In this document: positions 19,639 to 28,053 of the stretch, one piece after another
How the letters are laid out: each line of letters starts with the position of its first letter
Position numbering within the stretch: position 1 is the first letter of the stretch
NCBI GenBank assembly: GCA_016783505.1
Contig: JADHWK010000001.1
Span: forward strand, 62,001 to 126,000
Direction: 5' to 3'
Source: Candidatus Zhuqueibacterota bacterium
GTDB taxonomy: Bacteria > BS750m-G25
DNA length: 64,000 nt
Made by a program: the position numbers and the translations under genes
The notes under the pieces: model-generated
What the model was told of the DNA's origin: nothing
The model's input: the letters and a program-made list of their open reading frames with translations, nothing else
Databases searched by the model: none

Positions 19639-20526
19639 TTACCCCGCAACCGCCCCCAATTTTTCAATCAGCTTCGGGGCTTTAATCTTGTGCCAGTGCA
19701 GACCCATATCCTCGGGGTTAAAGCCCTGTGCTAAGGCCAGCAATTGAAAGTAATAGATTATCGGGATGTCAAATCTTTTACCAAACTTGCGGGCCAGCTT
19801 TAGCTGACCCAGATCGTATTCATCAAAACAGGTAGGGCAGATCAGGCCCATGCAGTCCACATTCAATTTTTCCACCGATGCCAGCACATCATAGGTCATC
19901 TGGGCGGGCATCTCCTCGTCCATACAGGCCTTTCCGCAGCAGAGGACCCGTTCCTGGTGGGATACGGGCTCGGCCCCGATAGCGGCCACCAGGTCCTCCA
20001 AAATGGTGGGCCGGTCGGGATCATCAACCGACATCACCCGACTTGGCTTAAGCAGATGGCAGCCGTAATGGATGGCCACCCTCATTCCCTCTAAGGGGCG
20101 GGTTACCGACTGGGCAACCTTATCAATTCCCAAATCATCGCGGATGACGGTAACGATGTGCCTGACTCTGATTGTCCCCCTAAAGGTTCTTCCGATCCTC
20201 TGCAACCTCCTGTTCACCCTGGCCTTCAGTTTGGGATCCCCGGTCAGCAGGTGACGGGTCTCGGATAAAGTCGCCGTGCATCCGCTGCACATGGTGACCA
20301 AGTCCAATCCAGCCTCTTCGGCTAAGCAGAGGTTACGGGCCGCCAGGGTCAGCCAGGTCAATTTGTCCGATGATTTAAAATAGATGGGATCGGGACAGCA
20401 GGAAAACCCCTCTACATCCACCAGTTCGATCCCCAGCCTGGGCAGGGTCTTCCGAACTGCCGCTTCAAACTGGGGGTATTTGGCTGAGATCATGCAGCCG
20501 AAAAAGGGGATGTATCTCAAGTTCAT
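19639..20526 (-). CDS. hdrB: Heterodisulfide reductase subunit B
   Basis: Catalytic disulfide-reducing subunit carrying two non-cubane 4Fe-4S clusters. The start is taken at 20526 ([18 protein letters not shown]), since FGC is the typical N-terminus; 295 residues is a normal length. Cysteine-rich signatures are SCCPDP and CSGCTATL, then [20 protein letters not shown] and CPTCFDEYD. It follows hdrC with a 7-nt gap from its stop, and precedes the long HdrA, giving the order C-B-A seen in soluble HdrABC operons. Confidence 0.93.
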   Translation of the reverse strand: MNLRYIPFFGCMISAKYPQFEAAVRKTLPRLGIELVDVEGFSCCPDPIYFKSSDKLTWLTLAARNLCLAEEAGLDLVTMCSGCTATLSETRHLLTGDPKLKARVNRRLQRIGRTFRGTIRVRHIVTVIRDDLGIDKVAQSVTRPLEGMRVAIHYGCHLLKPSRVMSVDDPDRPTILEDLVAAIGAEPVSHQERVLCCGKACMDEEMPAQMTYDVLASVEKLNVDCMGLICPTCFDEYDLGQLKLARKFGKRFDIPIIYYFQLLALAQGFNPEDMGLHWHKIKAPKLIEKLGAVAG

Positions 20527-20533
20527 GACTATC

Positions 20534-21004
20534 TCAATGAAATCGGGTCTGCATGAGCTTTCGAATCTCGTCCATGGGAACATCACCCATTTTTTCAAGA
20601 CCCATTTCCCCCCGCCGCCGGTCTACAACAGAGGTCAGCACCACTGTCCGTCCCGTCTCCTGGACCGCCTTAACCATATCGTTCACCTGTTGGGGATTGG
20701 TCCTGGCCTTATGGGTCATATTCTTCAGCGCCATGATCACCTCTACCGGCCGCACGTCCTGGGGACAGCGCTCATAGCAGTTGTAACAGTTGGTGCACTC
20801 CCAGATGACCGAGTCCTCCGCCAGCAGGGGATCGGCCTGACCGAGGATGGCCTGGAGCATAATCCGACGGGGATTGAATCGGGGGGAATAGCGGGCCGCC
20901 GGGCAGTCCCCCACACAGGCCCCGCATTGAAAACAATAGGAGTGCAGTTCCCCCCCGATCATGGCATTCAACTTTTTCCTGAAATTGAAATCTATCTTTG
21001 CCAT
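20534..21004 (-). CDS. hdrC: Heterodisulfide reductase subunit C
   Basis: Two-cluster iron-sulfur protein that passes electrons from HdrA to HdrB. The 156-residue product has CFQCGACVGDCPA at about residue 24 and CTNCYNCYERCP at about 69, separated by a helical segment, plus a C-terminal helical tail typical of HdrC. It starts with ATG at 21004 and is the first gene of the hdr-mvhD block. Upstream lies an AT-rich cassette-like region, so the operon promoter should be between 21005 and about 21110, though I see no strong consensus there. Confidence 0.93.
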   Translation of the reverse strand: MAKIDFNFRKKLNAMIGGELHSYCFQCGACVGDCPAARYSPRFNPRRIMLQAILGQADPLLAEDSVIWECTNCYNCYERCPQDVRPVEVIMALKNMTHKARTNPQQVNDMVKAVQETGRTVVLTSVVDRRRGEMGLEKMGDVPMDEIRKLMQTRFH

Positions 21005-21340
21005 TAATTACCACCAGACATCTATCGTTACGCATATCTGAAGTTTTCATCCCGACTTTAACAGAATGAATTTTTATTATCAGATAAGCGTGTTTAAATC
21101 AATTTCGCCTAAATCTTCATCAAATTAAGGGATGAAAATTTGGGTGAAGAAATTTTTTGTTCCTTAATGTCTAATAAATGAAAAATTTCTGAACCAGATA
21201 TGCCTTGTTATGTGATGTAAATTTTTTATCCTCGATTTTTAGTTGATAGCATTTTTATCTCGTAAAGAAAATTTGATTTCTTCCGTTTTGGCGAGGGGTA
21301 GAGGGGCTGGGGGTTAATGCCCCGAGCCAAAACACCTTTA
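21005..21340. other. AT-rich intergenic region between fic and hdrC
   Basis: No gene is supported here. It holds the leader of the hdr block (about 21005-21100), an attC-like inverted repeat (21106-21212) and a further 130 bp of AT-rich sequence behind the fic stop codon. Confidence 0.6.
21106..21212 (-). repeat. attC-like inverted repeat, site 1 (downstream of fic)
   Basis: On the minus strand the site opens with CATAACAAGGCATATCTGGTTC and closes with GATTTAGGCG. Its right end (ACCAGATA..GTTATG) is shared with the site at 22711-22853. The interior holds a CTTCA..TGAAG hairpin. The layout resembles integron attC sites, but the terminal cores deviate from the consensus. Confidence 0.3.
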
Positions 21341-22489
21341 TTATTCGTTGTCAATAAAAATATCAACATATTCCTTATACATGTAGGATTGGCCGTATTT
21401 CTTGTCTTTATCTTTGGGCAATAGAATTCCTATTTTAATAAATCGATCAATGACAGTTTGTGCTCCAGCGCGTGTAAATCCTGTCCAAGTCTGAATAACG
21501 TTATTATTTACAATTGGCTGGCTGTAAAGTTTTGGTAAAATAATAGCGGCGCTTTCTGAAGCACGTTTTCCTAGTTTTTGAATTTTTGTCATATCTCTTT
21601 CTCTCAGTAATGTTATTTTATCTACAATATTAATAGCTTCATTGGAAATTTCAATCACGCCATCAAGAAAAAAATCAATCCAATCAGACACATTTCCGTT
21701 GTGATATCCAAATAATTTTTCGTAATAAAGTTTTTGATGTTTTTTAAAGAAAGACGATAAAAACAAGACGGGCCTTTCTAGGTAGCCTTCTTTCCAAAGA
21801 TAAAAGGTGATTAACATTCTACCAGTCCTACCATTACCGTCTAAGAACGGATGGATTGTCTCAAATTGCGCATGAATTATTCCCGCCTTGATTATAGTTA
21901 GTATAGTGTCATCAGTATGTATAAATTTTTCAAGATCGTTGAGCGCTCTTTGCATATCATCAACGGGCGGAGGTACAAAGCGGGCGTTATCCGGACGAGT
22001 ACCACCAATCCAATTTTGACTTTTGCGAAATTGGCCTGGATCAGGAAAATGAGTAGAACGTGCTTTATACATAAGTTGTTTGTGTAATTCTCGTATAAAT
22101 CGAAGTGCCATCGGAAAGTTATTCGTTGTTACTCTTTTTATCCCGTAATTAAGTGCTTTGATGTAGTGCAATATATCGTCAACGTCTTCTGGTATGTTTG
22201 TTTTTATTTTTATTTCAGCTTCAATGGCATTAATCATTGTTGCCATCGTACCCTCGATTTGGCTCGAGGAAGCAGCATCTTTTCTTAGATACATCAAAAG
22301 AAAAAAATCGGCATCAGGCAGAAGTTTTGTAATGCCATCAAGCTTGCCGAGTAATCGAGTTGCCTTGTCGTTATTTTTAAAAGTTTTTGGATCAAAACCA
22401 AAACCTTCCTTCGGTGGAAAAGGATTTGGAATAAAGGCTTTAAACCCGTCTTTTTGTTCAATGTTTGTGCCAATTTTAATATTTTTCAT
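21341..22489 (-). CDS. Fic-family protein AMPylase with C-terminal winged helix
   Basis: Fic enzymes transfer AMP or other phosphate groups onto target proteins. This 382-residue protein has the intact catalytic motif HPFLDGNGRTGR at about residues 214-225. It also has an N-terminal SSSQIEG motif (about 74-80) matching the class II inhibitory helix, whose Glu blocks the ATP site until relieved. The C-terminal ~70 residues (GFTRAGAQTVIDRFIKIGIL) look like a winged helix-turn-helix DNA-binding domain. The gene is AT-rich, unlike the Hdr and Kor genes beside it, and stands alone. A palindromic operator overlaps its promoter, so autorepression is likely. The AMPylation target is unknown. Confidence 0.88.
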   Translation of the reverse strand: MKNIKIGTNIEQKDGFKAFIPNPFPPKEGFGFDPKTFKNNDKATRLLGKLDGITKLLPDADFFLLMYLRKDAASSSQIEGTMATMINAIEAEIKIKTNIPEDVDDILHYIKALNYGIKRVTTNNFPMALRFIRELHKQLMYKARSTHFPDPGQFRKSQNWIGGTRPDNARFVPPPVDDMQRALNDLEKFIHTDDTILTIIKAGIIHAQFETIHPFLDGNGRTGRMLITFYLWKEGYLERPVLFLSSFFKKHQKLYYEKLFGYHNGNVSDWIDFFLDGVIEISNEAINIVDKITLLRERDMTKIQKLGKRASESAAIILPKLYSQPIVNNNVIQTWTGFTRAGAQTVIDRFIKIGILLPKDKDKKYGQSYMYKEYVDIFIDNE

Positions 22490-22509
22490 AGTTTGTTTAT
22501 ATCTCTTTT

Positions 22510-22546
22510 ACAATGTATACAAAGTATATCAGTTTGTATACATTGT
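22510..22546 (-). promoter_or_regulatory. Perfect 14-bp palindromic operator upstream of fic
   Basis: ACAATGTATACAAA and TTTGTATACATTGT form a perfect inverted repeat separated by 9 bp, starting 21 bp before the fic start codon. It spans most of the -35 to -10 interval, as expected for a dimeric repressor site, probably for the Fic protein's own winged helix. Confidence 0.75.
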
Positions 22547-22551
22547 GTCAA
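22523..22551 (-). promoter_or_regulatory. Sigma-70 type promoter of fic
   Basis: On the minus strand TTGACA (22546-22551) is separated by exactly 17 bases from TATACT (22523-22528). The -10 box ends about 34 bp before the fic ATG. The box positions overlap the palindromic operator. Confidence 0.75.
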
Positions 22552-22710
22552 TGAATGTTTACAAAGTTAGTAAAAGTGTCGAAGTGAGTTTTTTAAGTCA
22601 AAATTTTTTCTCTATTGTAGTGTTTATTACGGTTTTGCTTTGTTTCCTCTTTTCGTCGTGGTTTAAATAATCTATCTATAAAATTATCAAAGGATAAAAA
22701 ATTTATTTCA

Positions 22711-22853
22711 CATAACGTCCCGGCATACCCGAAGTTGCGCGGTCGAAGGCGCCCAAGGTGAGCAAACTCCGCTTGCGAACCATGGTTGTGCCATCCTGGC
22801 CGAGCAATTTGGGCGAAGGTGCGTAGCACTGAAACCAGATACACGCTGTTATG
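22711..22853 (-). repeat. attC-like inverted repeat, site 2
   Basis: 143 bp bounded by CATAAC and GTTATG. On the minus strand it begins GCATAACAGCGTGTATCTGGTTTCAG and ends GTATGCCGGGACGTTATGTG, with GC-rich imperfect inverted repeats between. Length and layout fit long integron attC (VCR-like) sites. It is much more GC-rich than its surroundings. The terminal core departs from GTTRRRY at one base. Confidence 0.35.
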
Positions 22854-22896
22854 CGATATCGAGTTTATAATCTCATAGGATTATCAAATCTGTCTT

Positions 22897-23355
22897 TCAT
22901 GATATCAGAAGATAGTGTATAACCGAGAGATTATAATAGCTCCACTTTCCCATAATAGTGTAGATGAAAAAGTCCATAAAATAGTGTATCGCCATGCCCA
23001 ATAAGATGATGCGAGCTATCCACGCCAGATAGTAATACCAGGTTTTAGAATAATCCGAATGCTGGGGAAAGAGTCAAGTTTTCAAACTATGTCCTCATCG
23101 ACGGTCAATCAAGTTAATAGCTATCACTATTGCGAGAAATTCTATAGTATGAAAAGCATGCAGTATTTTCAAACCAGGTGGCGGTACTTGCAAGAAGCCT
23201 GGTTGATTTGTAAGGAGGAAATGATCCAAATCTATCCAGGCAATTGTAATTACTAAAGGCAATGCCTTTTGCCAACCGATACGACGCAATACCAAGATCC
23301 AACATATGGTGGCTACAATTGCACCAACACCAATTCCGATAATTTTTGTTATCAC
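22897..23355 (-). pseudogene. Membrane protein gene with two in-frame UGA codons
   Basis: From a GTG at 23355 (with an AAGGAAGTG ribosome site) the frame encodes VITKIIGIGVGAIVATICW and a hydrophobic protein containing IDLDHFLL and a later HAFHTIEF segment. This recalls metal-dependent inner-membrane hydrolases of the YdjM type, weakly. It stops at UGA 23095-23097, then seven codons later at UGA 23074-23076. It then continues in the same frame for 58 codons with another hydrophobic, aromatic-rich stretch (KTWYYYLAWIARIILLG) to the UGA at 22897-22899. The unchanged frame and matching character suggest one gene of about 150 codons broken by two nonsense changes. Selenocysteine at both sites is unlikely, since neither context looks like a Cys position. 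Confidence 0.5.
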
Positions 23356-23381
23356 ATTTTCACTTCCTTTTACTCGATTTC

Positions 23382-23470
23382 GCACAACGGAACGAGCGTA
23401 TCTGAAGTCCCGACAAAAGTCGGGATTTGGGTGGAGGCTGAAAGCTGAAGCCAGAAATCTATAGTTAGGC
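23382..23470 (-). repeat. attC-like inverted repeat, site 3
   Basis: On the minus strand the site opens with GCCTAAC, a perfect match to the attC R'' consensus RYYYAAC, and closes with CGTTGTGC. An inner CCCGACTTTTGTCGGG hairpin sits in the middle. The 89-bp length is in the attC range. It lies directly behind the DUF202 gene, where a cassette attC would be. Confidence 0.4.
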
Positions 23471-23491
23471 GAAGTAAAGCCTTATTTAGAA

Positions 23492-23779
23492 CTACTCAAT
23501 TTTATCTTTAATATCGTATAGTTTTTTAATATTATTTTTCGTACGAATATAGCTACTCAGACCTAATAATGATACTAATAATGATATTGAAAGTAAAATA
23601 ATTCCTAATATAAGAATAAAAAAATCTGATCCAAATATCTTTATTAACCCGATACCTGAGGCCATTAACATTATTGCTGTACGGAAATATGCTAGCATTG
23701 TTCTTTGATTTGCAAGTTTTGTTCTATCTATTGCAAGATAATCTCGTAAAATTATTTCCGATTTATTTTGATCTTTCAT
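23492..23779 (-). CDS. DUF202 family membrane protein
   Basis: A small integral membrane protein of about 95 residues, read from MKDQNKSEIILRDYLA at 23779 after an AGGGGG ribosome site. The segment LANQRTMLAYFRTAIMLMASGIG is the DUF202/YidH signature. Two further hydrophobic stretches (FFILILGIILLSISLLVSLL) follow. The function of the family is unknown. Low G+C and its place between two attC-like repeats suggest it arrived as a cassette. Confidence 0.75.
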   Translation of the reverse strand: MKDQNKSEIILRDYLAIDRTKLANQRTMLAYFRTAIMLMASGIGLIKIFGSDFFILILGIILLSISLLVSLLGLSSYIRTKNNIKKLYDIKDKIE

Positions 23780-23832
23780 TAAACCCCCTTTTAATGCAAT
23801 AAACAATTAAGATATTATATGGGCTTTATTTT

Positions 23833-23941
23833 GCCTAACTTAAAATAACCGAACTACTTCTTTTATGCTCCCAAATTGGTATATTTTGTCCCGATAACAT
23901 CGGGATTTATGCACGACTCTAAGTGAAACCTAAAGTTGTAA
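23833..23941 (-). repeat. attC-like inverted repeat, site 4
   Basis: On the minus strand the site ends with GTTAGGC, a perfect match to the attC R' core GTTRRRY. It starts near TTACAAC. A CCCGATGTTATCGGG hairpin lies within. It fills most of the gap between the DUF202 gene and the korC gene at 24001. Confidence 0.35.
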
Positions 23942-24000
23942 CTTTTTGTTGCTGTCATTTTCTTTCAACACTAAACTAAATTTATTTTTGACATTTCGAC

Positions 24001-24576
24001 CTATTTGGGGGCTTTGCCCTTCTTCTTCAAGTTCATTCCGTATTCATAACCCCGGTCGAAGGCCTTCAGGTTCAGCTCTTCCGTCCCTTTGGGCACCGTG
24101 GTTTTCACCGCCTCCCTCATCGCTTTGGCGCTGATAATGCCCGTCATAGCGGTGAAGAACCCCACCATCACGATATTCAGAACGATCTTTCTCCCCAACT
24201 CCTCAGCAATACGGGTAGCAGGGATAGCGAATTGCTTTATTTTTTCCCTGGGTTTTTTGGGCTTCACCAGATCCTTCTCGATGAGGAGCAATCCGTTCTC
24301 ATCCAGTTCAGGCTCAAACTTTGTGTAAGCCTCCTGGGACATCACCACCATAATATCAGGAACGGTGACATAGGGGTAGAGAATCTGATCATCCGAGATC
24401 AGCACCTGGGCACTACAGGCGCTCCCCCTGGCCTCGGGGCCAAAGCTCTGGGTTAGGGTGGCACTCTTGTTGTCGAATATGGTAGCCGCCTTGCCGATAA
24501 TGATGCCCGACAGGATAACCCCCTGTCCTCCAAAACCCCCGATCTTTAACTCAGTCGTGCTCATTGGACCCTCCAT
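24001..24576 (-). CDS. korC: 2-oxoglutarate:ferredoxin oxidoreductase, gamma subunit (second set)
   Basis: 191 residues as read from MEGPMSTTELKIGG; MSTTELK at about 24564 is an alternative start. The family motifs GGFGGQGVILSG, TQSFGPEARGSA and VPKGTEELNLKAF are present. Its 5' end overlaps the korB stop by a few codons, so translation is coupled. It is the last gene of the sucC-sucD-korD-korA-korB-korC run, after which the AT-rich cassette region begins. The link to succinyl-CoA synthetase makes 2-oxoglutarate the most likely substrate. Confidence 0.92.
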   Translation of the reverse strand: MEGPMSTTELKIGGFGGQGVILSGIIIGKAATIFDNKSATLTQSFGPEARGSACSAQVLISDDQILYPYVTVPDIMVVMSQEAYTKFEPELDENGLLLIEKDLVKPKKPREKIKQFAIPATRIAEELGRKIVLNIVMVGFFTAMTGIISAKAMREAVKTTVPKGTEELNLKAFDRGYEYGMNLKKKGKAPK

Positions 24577-25426
24577 AGGGTTGAAATTTTTCCCCCAGCG
24601 CTTTTTTCATCTGGGCGTTCCACGATTCTAAAAAAGTGGGTCTTTCTCTGTCAACAAACTTCCCCACCACCATCGGCTTCTGGAATTCAATGTCCAGCTC
24701 CCTGGTATCTGCCCCATGTTTGATAACGCTGCTTTCGTGGTAAAACTTCATAAGGTCAAGGCCGGTGCCCAGCTTATTCCTCCGGGCATAAAGGGTCGAA
24801 CACGGACAGATAACCTCCACAACGGAAAAACCCGGTTTGTTTAGAGCCTCAACCATGGACTTTGTCAACCGCCTGATATGAAGGGCCGTCCATCTGGCCA
24901 CATAGACCGCGCCGCAGGAATCGGCAAGATATGGGATGCTAAATGGCGTCTCGAAGCAACCGTAGGGGCTGGTGGTGGCCAGGGCTGTTAAGGGGGTGGT
25001 GGGGGCCACCTGCCCCCCGGTCATGGCATAATTGAAATTATTAACACAGATCACCGTAATATCAATGTTTCTCCGGGCGGCGTGAATGAAATGATTCCCC
25101 CCGATTGCCACAATATCCCCGTCCCCGCTGAAGACCACCACTTTAAGTTCCGGGTTGCCCAGTTTGAGCCCGGTGGCGAAGGGAATGGGCCTTCCGTGGG
25201 TAGTGTGGAAGGAGTCCAGTTTGACATATCCGGCAACCCTCCCCGTGCAACCGATCCCGGAGACCACCACTACCTTGTCAAGCGGATAGTCAATCTTTTC
25301 CAGGGCGGTGATGAAACAGGATACTGCCGTCCCAATCCCGCAGGTAGGGCACCATATATGGGGCATCCTGTCCATTCTCAGGAGGGCCTCCATGGGGTGT
25401 TCTGGCTTCAGTCGCTCTTTGTTCAT
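24551..25426 (-). CDS. korB: 2-oxoglutarate:ferredoxin oxidoreductase, beta subunit (second set)
   Basis: TPP-binding subunit of 291 residues. HIWCPTCGIGT near residue 25, SGIGCTGRV, HTTHGRPIPFATG and the TPP segment GDGDIVAIGGNHFIHAARRN are intact. The start codon overlaps the korA stop by 4 nt. It is distinctly diverged from the first KorB at 5838, so the two sets are not a recent duplication. Confidence 0.93.
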   Translation of the reverse strand: MNKERLKPEHPMEALLRMDRMPHIWCPTCGIGTAVSCFITALEKIDYPLDKVVVVSGIGCTGRVAGYVKLDSFHTTHGRPIPFATGLKLGNPELKVVVFSGDGDIVAIGGNHFIHAARRNIDITVICVNNFNYAMTGGQVAPTTPLTALATTSPYGCFETPFSIPYLADSCGAVYVARWTALHIRRLTKSMVEALNKPGFSVVEVICPCSTLYARRNKLGTGLDLMKFYHESSVIKHGADTRELDIEFQKPMVVGKFVDRERPTFLESWNAQMKKALGEKFQPYGGSNEHD

Positions 25427-26580
25427 TTGGCCGCCTCCATGATTCTCTCATATATCTGTTCCGGTTTATGCACTGTCCCCCCTCCGTGGGGCGCCAGGAG
25501 AACCTTCGCCTTCCCCGCTACGCACCTTTCAAGCTCTAAAACCACCTGTCCGTAATTCATCTCCGGCATCACAAAAGCCTTCACCTTATCCGCCAGCTGG
25601 CGGATCCTTTCTTCGGGGAAGGGCCAGACAACGATCAGCCGCATCATTCCCACTTTCAGACCCTTCTCCCGGGCCATCTGCACCGCCCGAAGCGCCACCC
25701 GGTGAGTGATGCCGTAAGAGATAACAACGACCTCGGCCCCATCCACCTGATCTTCCTCATAAATCCAGATGTCCCTTGCGTTCCGGCGGATTTTGTCAAT
25801 CAACCTGTGTACCAGGGTCTCCTGGCATTCAGCGCTCATAACCGGATACCCCCTTTCGTCATGGGTCAATCCGGTTACGTGGAAACGATAGCCGTCACCA
25901 ACCTTGACCATGGGGGGAACCAGGTCTGGATCAGGCTTGAAGGGAAGATATTCCTCAGGGGGGAGGGTAGTATACCGTCTGGGAACCACTTCAATCTGGT
26001 CGGCTGGGGGAATAACAACCTTTTCGGTCATGTGGCCCACGCATTCGTCCATCATGAACATCACCGGCACCCGGTATCTCTCCGACAGGTTAAAGGCATC
26101 AATCATAAAATCGAAACACTCCTGGGGAGAATTGGGGCAGAGGGAGATCAATTCATAGTCCCCGTGTGAGCCCCAGCGGGCCTGCATCATGTCCGCCTGA
26201 CCGGGCAGGGTGGGCAGCCCCGTGGAGGGCCCTCCCCGCTGGACGTTAACGAAGACACAGGGGGTCTCTAACATCGCCCCCAGACCTATATGCTCCATCA
26301 TCAACGAGAACCCGGGGCCCGAAGTCACCGTCATGGACTTCAATCCCGCCCACGAGGCCCCGAGGATGGCAATGGAAGAAGCCAGCTCGTCCTCCATCTG
26401 GATAAATATCCCCCCCACTAAGGGTATCCTCTCGGCGAACCGCTCAACAACTTCTGTTGAGGGTGTGATGGGGTACCCGGCGGCAAAGCGGCAGCCGGCT
26501 GCCAGGGCTCCCTCGCAACAAGCATGGTCTCCATCTAAGAAATAGGATCCGGTCAGGACTCCCTTTGGATCAACTTTCAA
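25423..26580 (-). CDS. korA: 2-oxoglutarate:ferredoxin oxidoreductase, alpha subunit (second set)
   Basis: 385 residues starting with TTG at 26580 behind a GAGGAGGT ribosome site that lies inside the end of korD. GDHACCEGALAAG, FAAGYPITPSTEVVE, GPGFSLMMEHIG and RGGPSTGLPTLPGQ match KorA. Overlaps at both ends show an operon with coupled translation. The complete D-A-B-C set next to sucCD points to 2-oxoglutarate to succinyl-CoA conversion with reduced ferredoxin as the product. Confidence 0.93.
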   Translation of the reverse strand: MKVDPKGVLTGSYFLDGDHACCEGALAAGCRFAAGYPITPSTEVVERFAERIPLVGGIFIQMEDELASSIAILGASWAGLKSMTVTSGPGFSLMMEHIGLGAMLETPCVFVNVQRGGPSTGLPTLPGQADMMQARWGSHGDYELISLCPNSPQECFDFMIDAFNLSERYRVPVMFMMDECVGHMTEKVVIPPADQIEVVPRRYTTLPPEEYLPFKPDPDLVPPMVKVGDGYRFHVTGLTHDERGYPVMSAECQETLVHRLIDKIRRNARDIWIYEEDQVDGAEVVVISYGITHRVALRAVQMAREKGLKVGMMRLIVVWPFPEERIRQLADKVKAFVMPEMNYGQVVLELERCVAGKAKVLLAPHGGGTVHKPEQIYERIMEAAK

Positions 26581-26848
26581 CGCTCTCTACCTCCTCTTTT
26601 GTTGTTACGAATATGGCAAATTCAGGACAAATCGCCTCACAGAGCCTGCAGTCTGCACACCCCTCTTCGTCCTTCACATAAGGGGGGTGGTATCCCTTGA
26701 TGTTGAATTCATCGGAAAGCTCAAGCACCTCCCTGGGGCAGTACTCTACACAGAACCCACATCCTTTGCAACGATCTTTGATGATGTGAAGTTCACCATG
26801 GGGTATCTTTAGTCTGTCAATGTCCAACGGGGTACGCCAGAGTTTCAT
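26570..26848 (-). CDS. korD: Ferredoxin subunit of the second oxoacid oxidoreductase
   Basis: 92 residues with two 4Fe-4S motifs, CKGCGFCVEYCP at about residue 27 and CADCRLCEAICP at about 67. A short linker (FNIKGYHPPYVK) separates them, as is typical of KorD. Delivers electrons from the TPP site to free ferredoxin. It overlaps korA by 11 nt and follows sucD by 22 nt. Confidence 0.93.
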   Translation of the reverse strand: MKLWRTPLDIDRLKIPHGELHIIKDRCKGCGFCVEYCPREVLELSDEFNIKGYHPPYVKDEEGCADCRLCEAICPEFAIFVTTKEEVESVES

Positions 26849-26870
26849 GGGATTACCCTATTTATGATGT

Positions 26871-27737
26871 TTATAAAACTTCTTTGACCTCTTCTCCAAT
26901 TTCCGCCGGGCTTTCGCAGACGAAGGCACCGGCCTGTTTTAATCTTGCGATCTTCTCGGCTGCCGTCCCTTTCCCCCCAGCGATAATGGCCCCGGCGTGG
27001 CCCATCCGTCGGCCCGGCGGAGCGGTCAGGCCGGCCACGAAGGCCACCACCGGTTTGGTGATGTTCTCTTCGATAAATTCTGCCGCTTCCTCCTCGGCCG
27101 TTCCCCCAATTTCTCCGATCAGGACAACAGCATCCGTCTCCCGATCGCGCTCGAACAGTTCCAGTAGATCCACGAAGGTGGATCCAATAACGGGATCCCC
27201 ACCGATTCCGATGCAGGTGGATTGACCGATGCCCAGTTGGGTCAACTGGAAGACAGCTTCGTAGGTCAGCGTACCCGACCGGGAGATGACCCCCACGTTC
27301 CCTTCTTTATGAATAAAACCAGGCATGATTCCCACCTTGGCCTTGCCCGGAGAAATGACGCCCGGACAGTTGGGACCCACCATTCTGGTGGACTGACCCC
27401 TCAGATAATTATGCACCTTTATCATATCTTTTGTGGGAATACCCTCGGTGATGCACACCGTCAGGGCCACCCCGGAGGCGGCCGCCTCCATCACCGCGTC
27501 GGCGGCGAAGGATGCCGGGACGAAGATGACCGATGTGTTAGCCCCGGTCTCGGTGATTGCTTCGCTGACCGTATTAAAAATGGGGACTCCCTGGGTCTTT
27601 AGCCCCCCTTTCCCCGGAGTCACCCCGGCCACCACCTGCGTCCCGTATTCGATCATCCGGGCGGTATGAAAAGACCCCTCCCCACCGGTGATCCCCTGCA
27701 CCACAACTCTCGTATCCTTGTCAACTAAAATGCTCAA
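26871..27737 (-). CDS. sucD: Succinate-CoA ligase (ADP-forming), alpha subunit
   Basis: 288 residues, the normal length. The N-terminal CoA-binding domain ([21 protein letters not shown]), the central [10 protein letters not shown] and the active-site [15 protein letters not shown] segment containing the phosphohistidine are all intact. With SucC it makes ATP from succinyl-CoA. It is separated from sucC by a 540-bp stretch filled with the remains of a toxin-antitoxin pair, and is followed at once by korDABC. Confidence 0.96.
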   Translation of the reverse strand: MSILVDKDTRVVVQGITGGEGSFHTARMIEYGTQVVAGVTPGKGGLKTQGVPIFNTVSEAITETGANTSVIFVPASFAADAVMEAAASGVALTVCITEGIPTKDMIKVHNYLRGQSTRMVGPNCPGVISPGKAKVGIMPGFIHKEGNVGVISRSGTLTYEAVFQLTQLGIGQSTCIGIGGDPVIGSTFVDLLELFERDRETDAVVLIGEIGGTAEEEAAEFIEENITKPVVAFVAGLTAPPGRRMGHAGAIIAGGKGTAAEKIARLKQAGAFVCESPAEIGEEVKEVL

Positions 27738-27786
27738 TATAAAAACCCCTCCAAATAGCGGACAATCCTAAGAAATTAAGAAATCC

Positions 27787-28053
27787 TCAAAAAGGGCTTC
27801 CTTGCTTAGTTGTAACAGCAATGATTGTAATTAACCTGTCTCGGTCATCAATTGAATAATACAGTCGGTAATTACGCCCAACCCAGACTCACCAAAGATT
27901 TGAATATGCTTCCAATCTCTTACATCCTCTTGGACGTGGATTTGATTTAAGATCCTGTATTATTTGGTCAACTTGAAGAAGAACATGTCTGGGAAGACGG
28001 GCAATCTGTTTATCCACCCTTTTATTCTTCGTTTGGATCCTGTATTTAGTCAA
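27787..28053 (-). pseudogene. RelE/ParE-family toxin gene with premature UGA
   Basis: From TTG at 28053 the frame encodes TKYRIQTKNKRVDKQIARLP and so on to AYSNLW, then UGA (27889-27891). It continues in frame with VWVGRNYRLYYSIDDRDRLI and TIIAVTTKQ to the stop at 27787. The tail is the typical RelE/ParE strand set (Trp, Arg-x-x-x-x-Tyr-Arg, then hydrophobic strands). The UGA falls where an Arg is normal, so a CGA to UGA nonsense mutation is the simple explanation. Its start overlaps the end of the antitoxin remnant in the usual antitoxin-toxin order. Confidence 0.7.

Larger units (their letters stand above)
22490..22896. other. Intergenic region upstream of fic
   Basis: Over 400 bp without a credible gene. 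It contains the fic promoter and operator (22510-22551), an AT-rich stretch, the attC-like site 2 (22711-22853) and the end of the broken membrane-protein gene. An 83-codon frame at 22593-22844 is mostly the attC-like repeat and is not accepted. Confidence 0.6.

Noticed and set aside
22593-22844. 83-codon minus-strand frame next to fic
   Set aside because: Most of it is the attC-like repeat and it has no ribosome site or recognisable protein pattern.
27889-28053. UGA in the RelE-like toxin as selenocysteine
   Set aside because: The aligned residue is normally Arg, not Cys, and no GGUC-type hairpin follows; a CGA to UGA mutation is simpler.
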